Part shown: piece after piece, positions 1-5,178 of the stretch
How positions within the stretch are numbered: position 1 is the first letter of the stretch
How the letters are laid out: each line of letters opens with the position of its first letter
Assembly (NCBI GenBank): GCA_946481095.1
Contig: CAMLML010000133.1
Span: 1 to 5,178 of the forward strand
From: an uncultured Cellvibrio sp.
GTDB taxonomy: Bacteria > Pseudomonadota > Gammaproteobacteria > Pseudomonadales > Cellvibrionaceae
Direction: 5' to 3'
DNA: 5,178 nucleotides
Program-made: the position numbers and the translations under genes
Notes under the pieces: generated by a model
What the model saw: the letters and a program-made list of their open reading frames with translations, nothing else
Told to the model about the DNA's origin: nothing
Databases searched by the model: none

Positions 1-39
1 AGTCCTCTCAAAGTTGGTTGCAAAGCGAAAGAAATTTAG

Positions 40-62
40 AAATTTTACTCTGACCCCAGTTT
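40..62. repeat. Possible dispersed-repeat remnant before the TPR operon
   Basis: The stretch contains TTTACTCTGACCCCAGTTT, or on the other strand ACTGGGGTCAGAGTAAA. From memory, near-identical GGGGTCAGAGTAA words occur in many copies in various proteobacterial genomes, often close to small REP-associated tyrosine (Y1) transposases. Only one copy is in this window, so its repeat nature cannot be shown here. If real, it marks the left boundary of the operon, and the leader of the first gene would lie inside or right next to it. Confidence 0.25.
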
Positions 63-68
63 AGGTGG
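63..68 (+). promoter_or_regulatory. Ribosome binding site of the first TPR gene
   Basis: The purine-rich stretch AGGTGG lies just before the ATG at 72 and matches the Shine-Dalgarno consensus AGGAGG at five of six positions. The AGG core is six bases from the start codon. It supports ATG 72 as the true start. Confidence 0.6.
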
Positions 69-71
69 ACT

Positions 72-1250
72 ATGCAAGAACAGTTGGAGCGTTTGCGGAA
101 GTTTTTGGGGTTTGACCCTGAGAATGAAGCTTTGTGGGTGGATGCAGTGCGATTGGCGGTGGAGCTGCAGGAGTGGCAGGTTGCGAAGGAGATTGTGGAT
201 AACACGGCGGATGTTTTATTGCAAAAAGCCGAGGTCAATGCACTGGCGGGGCAAGTCATGTTGGTACATAAACAATACACGGATGCTATTGGCTATCTCC
301 AACGTGCAATTGAATTACAAGTGACACAAGCATCCGTCTGGATCAACCTGGCTTATTGTTATTTTTATCTCGATAAATTTTCAGAAGCTGCCGATCTGCT
401 TAATGCCAACCCTCAATTGAAAGATGCTTTCCCTCAAGACTATTTGATGCTTTCGGCGCGAGTGGCCAACCATCGGGATGATGCAGAAAAAGCGATTCAG
501 CTATTACAGGAAATGCACGATGCTTATGGCATTACAGCTGAGTCTGCCGGGCTGTTATCGCTCTTATTGTTTGAAGCCGATCGCGATTATGATGCAGCCA
601 TGCAATTGGCCAATTTAGCACTCGCAAAAAATCCGCATGCGATTGAAGCTTTACTGGCAAGGGCATCACTGCAACTGGATTCCGGTGCTTATGATTTTGC
701 GCAAGCTGATATGCAACTAGCCGTACAACACCATCCACAAATTGGTCGCACCTGGGCAACACTCGCACAAATTGAATTTAATAATTTTAATTTTGAACTC
801 GCTCGAAATGCCGCAGAAACTGCTGTCAAAACTATGTCCAACCATATAGGAACCTGGCATTTATTAGGCTGGGCTTATTTAATGTTAGCCGATTATGAAA
901 AAGCGCTTTGGGCATTTCAGGAATCTTACGAATTGGATAGACGCTTTGCTGAAACTCACGGCGGTCTCGCCTCTGTCTATGCACATTTAGGTGAAACAAA
1001 ATTAGCAAACAATCATATTAAATTAGCCGAGAGACTGGACTCAGAAACATTGTCAGTCAATTACGCAAAAATTGTACTGATGAAACAAAATAATGAAAAC
1101 GATAAAGCACAGGAATTGTTTAAGAAATGGGTTGGTAGTAGCAATAGCAAACTGCAAAAAACACCGCAAGAATTAATCAACAAACGTATGCAAGAACTTA
1201 TGCAGCAAAATGCTACAAATAACAAAACAACTAAAAATACACTTCACTAA
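72..1250 (+). CDS. Large TPR-repeat protein (392 aa)
   Basis: This is a soluble protein made of about nine to ten tandem helix-turn-helix repeats of roughly 34 residues. Clear TPR units lie near residues 52-83, 86-113, 156-187, 189-222, 223-256, 257-290 and 291-323. They carry the usual W/L-G/A-Y/F-A-P positions, for example TWHLLGWAYLMLADYEKALW at 261-280. Residues 15-46 and 121-150 look like degenerate units. The last 40 residues are polar, rich in Q, N and K, and probably a flexible tail. There is no signal peptide, membrane segment or catalytic domain, so it should act in the cytoplasm as a protein-binding scaffold or chaperone. It heads a three-gene operon, 18 bases before a second TPR gene. 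TPR folding is certain from sequence; the partner is unknown. The first 170 bases or so have a strongly G-rich coding strand unlike the rest of the gene. Confidence 0.93.
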   Translation: MQEQLERLRKFLGFDPENEALWVDAVRLAVELQEWQVAKEIVDNTADVLLQKAEVNALAGQVMLVHKQYTDAIGYLQRAIELQVTQASVWINLAYCYFYLDKFSEAADLLNANPQLKDAFPQDYLMLSARVANHRDDAEKAIQLLQEMHDAYGITAESAGLLSLLLFEADRDYDAAMQLANLALAKNPHAIEALLARASLQLDSGAYDFAQADMQLAVQHHPQIGRTWATLAQIEFNNFNFELARNAAETAVKTMSNHIGTWHLLGWAYLMLADYEKALWAFQESYELDRRFAETHGGLASVYAHLGETKLANNHIKLAERLDSETLSVNYAKIVLMKQNNENDKAQELFKKWVGSSNSKLQKTPQELINKRMQELMQQNATNNKTTKNTLH

Positions 1251-1258
1251 ACGATATC

Positions 1259-1265
1259 AGGAAAG
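1259..1265 (+). promoter_or_regulatory. Ribosome binding site of the second TPR gene
   Basis: AGGAAAG sits in the 18-base gap between the two TPR genes. Its AGGA core ends six bases before the ATG at 1269, a normal spacing. The gene therefore has its own ribosome entry site, although it is co-transcribed. Confidence 0.6.
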
Positions 1266-1268
1266 ACT

Positions 1269-1838
1269 ATGTTGGATTCAGAAGAATATTTTCACCTGGC
1301 ATTACATGCAACCCAACAAGGATTGCATCATTCAGCGATGGAATATTTATACAAATGCCTCGAGCAAGAACCGGAAAATGCCAATGCCATTTTTTTATTG
1401 GCAGCAGAACATGCAGAATTGGGATTATACAAACGTGCAATTGAAGGCATGAAAAAAAGTATAGAACTGGATGACAAACTGGATATGGCTTACTACCAGC
1501 TCGCCCTACTCTATTTGCAACAAGGTAACGAAGCCGAATGCTATCCACTATGGCAGCATCTGTCTTCACAATCACCTGATGCTGCAATTCGTGAATTTTC
1601 TCTGGGAATGCTGGCTTTTGAATCAACACCGGATAATGCATTGATACATTTTGATAAGGCACTGGTAATACCGCAACAAAATGATTTCCTGCAAAAAAGC
1701 ATGTCAAAAATTATTGATAATTTGCGTGCAGTCAGTGTTACGCTGGCAAAATCCAATACAGCCAACGATGACACTGTCAGTGAAATACTGGTAAATACCT
1801 ACAAAGAATCCTCTTTTAATCGCGATGATAACGAATGA
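1269..1838 (+). CDS. Small TPR-repeat protein (189 aa)
   Basis: The protein holds three to four TPR units, near residues 3-35, 37-69, 71-104 and 105-136. The second (ENANAIFLLAAEHAELG, then YKRAIEGMKKSIEL) is the most typical. A polar tail, roughly 150-189, follows and is probably unstructured. No signal peptide or membrane helix is visible. In size and layout it resembles class II type III secretion chaperones of the SycD/LcrH kind, which also have about three TPRs in 150-190 residues. That is a similarity of architecture only, and no secretion gene is in the window. It lies 18 bases after the large TPR gene, and its TGA overlaps the ATG of the next gene (ATGA), so the last two products are likely made in coupled amounts. 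A role as chaperone or adaptor for the downstream small protein is inference. Confidence 0.9.
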   Translation: MLDSEEYFHLALHATQQGLHHSAMEYLYKCLEQEPENANAIFLLAAEHAELGLYKRAIEGMKKSIELDDKLDMAYYQLALLYLQQGNEAECYPLWQHLSSQSPDAAIREFSLGMLAFESTPDNALIHFDKALVIPQQNDFLQKSMSKIIDNLRAVSVTLAKSNTANDDTVSEILVNTYKESSFNRDDNE

Positions 1839-2236
1839 CCAATATTGATCCCTCACGACTTGCAGCAATTTTTCGCGGACTTTCATCAACCGAGTCACAG
1901 AAAAACACCGTCGAAAACAAAAAGGCAATTGATCAAAACAATAAAGATAAAGTAGCATCAATTGACCTGAAGTCCGGCCCACAACGCGACAAAGAAAATC
2001 TCAAAAAAAATATTTATACCCGTTTAACCAAACTCAAAGCTCAAGATGCCACTACTTACCGCGAGAAAGCACCGGCAATAGTGATTAAAGAAATCCTGCT
2101 CTGGGAGTTTGGTGATAATTTATTACAACACCCTGAATTTAATTATTTCTCCCAAACAATTATTAATCAGGTTAAAGGCCACAGTGAGCTTGAAGCTTAT
2201 CTTTCGAAGCTTATCGAAACCATTGAAAGAACATAG
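1835..2236 (+). CDS. Unrecognised small protein (133 aa), last gene of the TPR operon
   Basis: I do not recognise a family. The N terminus (MTNIDPSRLAAIFRGLSS) could form a short amphipathic helix. Residues 18-55 are rich in K, D, N, Q and S and look disordered. Residues 56-132 are predicted by eye as three or four helices, with a hydrophobic core in IVIKEILLWEFGDNLL (82-97) and the block HPEFNYFSQTIINQV (99-113). This suggests a short docking peptide, a linker and a folded helical domain. There is no signal peptide or membrane segment. The ATG overlaps the stop of the preceding TPR gene in an ATGA, and no good Shine-Dalgarno sequence is present, so translation is probably coupled. Coding is supported by this overlap, the length and a continuous frame. 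A client or partner of the two TPR proteins is the simplest guess. Confidence 0.82.
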   Translation: MTNIDPSRLAAIFRGLSSTESQKNTVENKKAIDQNNKDKVASIDLKSGPQRDKENLKKNIYTRLTKLKAQDATTYREKAPAIVIKEILLWEFGDNLLQHPEFNYFSQTIINQVKGHSELEAYLSKLIETIERT

Positions 2237-2290
2237 CAATAATTTTAAATTTTAAGTCATAGGAATTTTTCTATATCAATAAATTACTTA
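2237..2290. terminator. AT-rich convergent junction with a weak hairpin
   Basis: These 54 bases separate the stop of the plus-strand operon from the stop of the minus-strand glycosyltransferase block. They contain a tandem 7-base repeat AATTTTA (2241-2254) and an imperfect inverted repeat ATAGGAATTTTTCTAT (2259-2274), with only two or three G-containing pairs. A bidirectional terminator would be expected here, but this hairpin is too weak to call with confidence, so termination may be factor-dependent. Confidence 0.2.
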
Positions 2291-3379
2291 TCATAACTCT
2301 TTTGGAACGCAAGAGTTTACTGCAGATATTAACGCATCGAAGCAGTTATCTCCAAAATGTTGCCGGACATAATTCATACCGAAATTTCGCAAACGATTTC
2401 TTAATACTTTGTCACCCATAAGCTGAGTCAACATAAGAGCAAAATCTGTTGCTGTCTCCGCAATTAGTAATCCGTGGTTACGTAAATTGGTCAATCCTCT
2501 AGCACCCTCCGGGGTACACAAAAGTGGAACTCCATGAGCAAGTGCTTCAAGACTTTTAATTTTAATTCCGGAACCATATCTAACTGGATTAATTGCGATA
2601 TCAATCCGAGAATAGAAATCATCGATATCATTGACAGCCCCCATGACTCGAACATTTTTCTCACATAGGCTTCCCATAGAATTACAAATTAATCCATAAA
2701 TATCCAAAGTAATATTTAGGTGGCTAACTCGTGGCCAAACATCGCGCAAAAACCACTGCAAACCGTCCACATTTGCCTCCCAACTACTAGCCAGCAATCC
2801 AACTCGTGAGACTATGGGTCGACAGATCTGAACTCTTATATTTATTCGTGGTGGCACTAAAATTAGCCTTTCTTCTTTGTAAATATGGAGAAACTTATTG
2901 TAGTGTTCATCTTGTATCAGCATTATTCTATCGAATTGAGAAAAAATTTTATTTTCATCTTCGAAACAAACTGTTTGATCTGAATCTATACCCACCTGTA
3001 ATTTTGAATGGTAGTAATCACTCATAAGATCATCAACATCAATAAAGGCATGACTATTTTTTGATACAGCTTTCAACAAGTAAGCGTTTTTTACTGATCG
3101 AATAATCACTACATCTGCTTTTGAAATCAGGGGCGCCAACTTTTCCACTTTTTGTTGATGAGTGAGTTCATCATTTGGATCAAGCCAATAATGAACAAAA
3201 GGTAATCTAAGCCGTTTCAGCAAAGCATCATCTGATGCTACGCGAGGACAATTTGAGATGACAGAAAGTTGTGTACAATTACTTAAAGCTTTTACCAAAC
3301 CAAGGCTTCTCACTCTACATCCACTACCGCCCCGCCAAAAATCCATCTCAGTAACAAATACAACGTTCTTTAAATTCAT
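2291..3379 (-). CDS. GT4 family glycosyltransferase (362 aa)
   Basis: This is a retaining GT-B type glycosyltransferase with two Rossmann-like halves. The N-terminal half, which should bind the acceptor, opens with beta strand KNVVFVTEMDFWRGGSG (4-20) and its glycine-rich loop. FIDVDDLMSDYY (112-123) follows. The C-terminal donor-binding half shows GLLASSWEANVDGLQWF (194-210), VRVMGAVNDIDDFYSRIDIAINPVR in two parts across 243-267, and the signature GSGIKIKSLEALAHG (269-283) followed by PEGARGL (290-296). Glu278 fits the second glutamate of the EX7E motif; the first is replaced, as is common in subfamilies with GSGIK. Family length is normal. The start is the first possible one, because an in-frame TAA lies 9 bases upstream and the internal Met12 would cut off the first strand. 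It lies 12 bases after the GT2 gene without a clear ribosome site, so translation is probably coupled. Sugar and acceptor cannot be told. Confidence 0.92.
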   Translation of the reverse strand: MNLKNVVFVTEMDFWRGGSGCRVRSLGLVKALSNCTQLSVISNCPRVASDDALLKRLRLPFVHYWLDPNDELTHQQKVEKLAPLISKADVVIIRSVKNAYLLKAVSKNSHAFIDVDDLMSDYYHSKLQVGIDSDQTVCFEDENKIFSQFDRIMLIQDEHYNKFLHIYKEERLILVPPRINIRVQICRPIVSRVGLLASSWEANVDGLQWFLRDVWPRVSHLNITLDIYGLICNSMGSLCEKNVRVMGAVNDIDDFYSRIDIAINPVRYGSGIKIKSLEALAHGVPLLCTPEGARGLTNLRNHGLLIAETATDFALMLTQLMGDKVLRNRLRNFGMNYVRQHFGDNCFDALISAVNSCVPKEL

Positions 3380-3391
3380 ACAATAAAATTA

Positions 3392-4192
3392 CTAAAGTCG
3401 AGATTCAGAGACAGGAACATAGCGAAAGTTATGTAAGAAATTTTCACCTTGCATTTTGTTATAGGCCTCAGCCGGATCCAGTCCGCCATTGACGGCCTTC
3501 TGGATAACGAGAGTTTGATAAGCCGATAATTTTTCTGAGTGCGAATGCAACCAATCAAAATGTCCCTGACCGCATGTATTTGTACCAGTGGAGTGATATA
3601 TATATTGCGTGGGATCTAGGATCGGAACTAATAAATTCTCCTTTATAAGATCATTCACAAAAAAATAATCTTCAGCCCTATTAATATGTCTATATTTTAT
3701 GCCTAGGTTGGCTACCGCTTGTTTCTCAAACAATATCGAAAACTCCCACATTCTGGAGTGTGATAAGTACGCAGTTTGTTTTGATCTGTCATACATCAAA
3801 ACATGTGAAAGAATTGAAGCCTTTTTTTTGTATTTTATAATTGCTGATAATTGATTTTTTATCCTATCTACACCATACCAATCATCATCGTCCCAAGTGC
3901 AAAGAAATTTACCTCTGGACAATTCAACAGTAATATTTCGCAATTCTCCAATAGTGAGATTCTGACCTTTTGTATCAAGCGCAAACGTCCTTATTTGCTC
4001 ACTCTGAAATTCTCGAAGTGCCTGTATCGTTTGAATATCGTTGCAGTTATATACTACCACAAGCTCCTTGTTTGAATAATCCTGCTGTAAAAAACAGCGA
4101 ATAGCATTTTTTAATAATTCCGGTCTCTTATGTGTGATACAGAGACAAGATATTAGTGGTGCTTGAACTGAATTTATAATTGAAGAGATCAC
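3392..4192 (-). CDS. GT2 family glycosyltransferase (266 aa, GTG start)
   Basis: This GT-A fold enzyme is expected to be inverting and metal-dependent, transferring a sugar from a nucleotide sugar. The domain starts with strand PLISCLCITHKRPELL (12-27). KELVVVYNCND (42-52) is the second strand, which binds the nucleotide. IGELRN (81-86) precedes the metal site TWDDDDW (99-105), a strong DXD motif. RAEDYFF (172-178) holds the acidic pair expected near the catalytic base. YHSTGTNT (199-206) resembles the histidine-containing loop after the core. No membrane helix is seen, so it is cytosolic or peripheral. The start codon is GTG at 4192; no in-frame ATG precedes the core motifs, and an upstream in-frame TAA limits the N terminus. 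It lies 10 bases after the stop of the 272-aa glycosyltransferase with no clear Shine-Dalgarno sequence, which points to coupled translation. The gene ends in tandem stops, TAG TAA. Confidence 0.92.
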   Translation of the reverse strand: MISSIINSVQAPLISCLCITHKRPELLKNAIRCFLQQDYSNKELVVVYNCNDIQTIQALREFQSEQIRTFALDTKGQNLTIGELRNITVELSRGKFLCTWDDDDWYGVDRIKNQLSAIIKYKKKASILSHVLMYDRSKQTAYLSHSRMWEFSILFEKQAVANLGIKYRHINRAEDYFFVNDLIKENLLVPILDPTQYIYHSTGTNTCGQGHFDWLHSHSEKLSAYQTLVIQKAVNGGLDPAEAYNKMQGENFLHNFRYVPVSESRL

Positions 4193-4202
4193 TATGAAAA
4201 TT

Positions 4203-5021
4203 CTACTTCTGTATTGATAAATTTAAATTATGTGTATACACGCTACATGTTCTATAGCTACTCACTTTATTGAGCGCTCGGTAACTACGAGGAGACGCAA
4301 GCATAGCTTTTGTACCACCCTGAATAAACCAATAGTACGCATATAAGTATTCAAATCTCACAGGCCAAAGTTTTTCATAAGTATTAAAGAGCGGCAATTC
4401 TTTTACAAAAGAAACTCTGTTAACGCCAGGCCTTAATGAATATAGAGGCCAAATATTTAAATTAACTGTTGCCAAAATATTAGCAATTTCCTGATCGTCG
4501 GCTTTTTTTAGCTGGAGTAGTTTGTGCTCATTAAAACGTGGATCTATCATTAGCTCTCGATAAAAAACCGAGGAAGATGTGTTTAGCTTTTTTTCGAGTA
4601 GTAGCAGAGAATCGCACCAATCATTGGTTAATCCGATTTGCTGATAATTGCTATGTTCAAGCAGTCCAATTACTTCATAATAAAAAGGTTTTGTGCAAAT
4701 CCATCCCTCCTCCCATTGAATATGATAATCCATGTTTTCACAGGCATTTAGAATGATATTTAGAGAATGTGCCTGGCCTTGTTGATCTTTACCCTTCTGA
4801 ATAAATATAGCTTTAGAAAATATTTCTTCTATAATATTTTTATGCTTACTGAATTCTTTTATATTATCCGGGCTATATTCGTTAACTATGATTACCGAAT
4901 CTAATTCATCGTAAATATTCTTATCCCTATCAAAAACGGTAGAAAAGTTTTGAATAAAATTATCAATGGTAAATTTTTCACGAAAGAATGTTGTACAACT
5001 TAACAATACCTTTAGGGGCAT
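4203..5021 (-). CDS. Divergent GT-A (GT2-like) glycosyltransferase (272 aa)
   Basis: The order of motifs fits a GT-A glycosyltransferase: an N-terminal strand (KVLLSCTTFFRE), an acidic strand SVIIVNEYSPDN, then QGQAHSLNIIL (81-91) before the presumed metal site HIQWEEGWI (100-108). Many relatives have E-D-D-W here; this protein has E-E-G-W, so metal binding may be altered. WPLYSLRPGVNR (191-202) and the aromatic segment RFEYLYAYYWF (222-232) follow. These resemble the acceptor-side region of such enzymes. The frame extends to a TTG at 5036, which would give 277 residues. I prefer ATG 5021, because GGAAG at 5030-5034 sits 8 bases upstream of it and overlaps the TTG codon. The gene is the first complete one of the minus-strand block and precedes the GT2 gene by 10 bases. 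Base composition is low, 30-40% GC in samples, typical of surface-glycan clusters. Activity is inferred; a degenerate or non-catalytic role remains possible. Confidence 0.82.
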   Translation of the reverse strand: MPLKVLLSCTTFFREKFTIDNFIQNFSTVFDRDKNIYDELDSVIIVNEYSPDNIKEFSKHKNIIEEIFSKAIFIQKGKDQQGQAHSLNIILNACENMDYHIQWEEGWICTKPFYYEVIGLLEHSNYQQIGLTNDWCDSLLLLEKKLNTSSSVFYRELMIDPRFNEHKLLQLKKADDQEIANILATVNLNIWPLYSLRPGVNRVSFVKELPLFNTYEKLWPVRFEYLYAYYWFIQGGTKAMLASPRSYRALNKVSSYRTCSVYTHNLNLSIQK

Positions 5022-5029
5022 ATAGGCAT

Positions 5030-5034
5030 CTTCC
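5030..5034 (-). promoter_or_regulatory. Ribosome binding site deciding the start of the 272-aa glycosyltransferase
   Basis: On the minus strand GGAAG lies 8 bases before ATG 5021. It overlaps the alternative TTG start at 5036, which has no comparable site upstream. This favours ATG 5021. Confidence 0.55.
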
Positions 5035-5095
5035 AAAAATTAAATTTCTTGGGCACTTTCTGAAAATACTCATGCCAAGTTAATTCATCTGTATC

Positions 5096-5178
5096 TTAAC
5101 CGTTGCTAGCATCAAATATATTAATTTGATACAACATGTGAATATTCTCACCAGATTTAATGAGCCTTGATTCTGTTA
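5096..5178 (-). CDS. Probable 3' end of an upstream gene, cut by the window edge
   Basis: An open frame of 26 codons enters from the right edge on the minus strand and ends at TAA (5096-5098). Its residues (TESRLIKSGENIHMLYQINI, then FDASNG) look protein-like. Of the other two minus-strand frames here, one has many stops and the other is open only from the edge as a cysteine- and leucine-rich read. The same frame continues after the TAA for 27 more protein-like codons to a stop at 5012-5014, which overlaps the start of the next gene by 10 bases. That is the spacing expected of an intact operon neighbour. The gene may therefore have lost its last residues to a premature stop. The fragment is too short to assign a family, and chance openness cannot be excluded. 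Confidence 0.35.
   Translation of the reverse strand, partial: TESRLIKSGENIHMLYQINIFDASNG

Noticed and set aside
14..42. Possible sigma-70 promoter before the TPR operon (TTGGTT, 17-base spacer, TAGAAA)
   Set aside because: Only the TTG of the -35 box and four of six -10 positions match. The leader in the window is just 71 bases, so the real promoter may be further left.
8..280. Open minus-strand frame of 90 codons across the left leader and start of the first TPR gene
   Set aside because: The predicted product is serine-, threonine- and cysteine-rich low-complexity sequence that mirrors the G-rich coding strand of the TPR gene; no ribosome site or family signal supports it.
1267..1707. Open frame of 146 codons on the minus strand opposite the second TPR gene
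   Set aside because: It lies entirely antisense to a clear TPR gene with a good ribosome site, has no recognisable domain, and is explained as a shadow frame.
72..1838. TPR proteins as O-GlcNAc transferase-like enzymes working with the glycosyltransferases
   Set aside because: Neither TPR protein has a glycosyltransferase domain after the repeats, and the two operons are convergent and transcribed separately.
2192..2218. Direct repeat GAAGCTTATC twice (2192-2201, 2206-2215) and an inverted TTCGA/TCGAA near the end of the small protein gene
   Set aside because: It is inside coding sequence, the stem is only five pairs and no T-run follows. It probably reflects the codons of a leucine- and lysine-rich helix.

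Overview
The window looks like chromosomal DNA from a proteobacterium, most likely a gammaproteobacterium with moderately low GC (about 40% by eye). Reasons are the compact operons, Shine-Dalgarno starts, TPR proteins of a proteobacterial style and an AT-rich surface-glycan type gene block. No marker gene fixes the taxon. I see no rRNA, tRNA, CRISPR array, intact insertion sequence or origin.

Left half, plus strand (72-2236): three tightly packed genes. The first encodes a 392-residue protein built almost entirely of tetratricopeptide (TPR) repeats. After 18 bases comes a second, smaller TPR protein of 189 residues. Its stop codon overlaps, as ATGA, the start of a 133-residue protein with a polar, probably disordered N-terminal part and a helical C-terminal part, which I do not recognise. 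None has a signal peptide or membrane segment, so this is probably a cytoplasmic scaffold or chaperone module with a small client or partner. Its target is not in the window.

Junction (2237-2290): the plus-strand operon and the minus-strand block converge on 54 AT-rich bases with only a weak hairpin.

Right half, minus strand (5021 down to 2291): three glycosyltransferases read right to left. They are a divergent GT-A type enzyme (272 residues from the preferred ATG), a GT2 family enzyme with a DDDD metal motif (266 residues, GTG start), and a GT4 family GT-B enzyme (362 residues). Gaps of 10 and 12 bases, and the lack of good ribosome binding sites for the last two, indicate one mRNA with coupled translation. 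Such a set would add successive sugars to a surface polysaccharide or to a glycosylated surface protein. No polymerase, flippase or sugar-nucleotide gene is present to decide which.

Right edge (5096-5178): an open minus-strand frame enters from outside the window and probably is the 3' end of another gene of the same block. The frame reads on protein-like past its TAA and then stops just inside the next gene, which hints at a recently shortened or damaged C terminus.

The most interesting unexplained items are the TPR-TPR-small protein module, the altered metal-binding motif of the rightmost glycosyltransferase, the interrupted frame at the right edge, and the sharp strand-skew change within the first gene.
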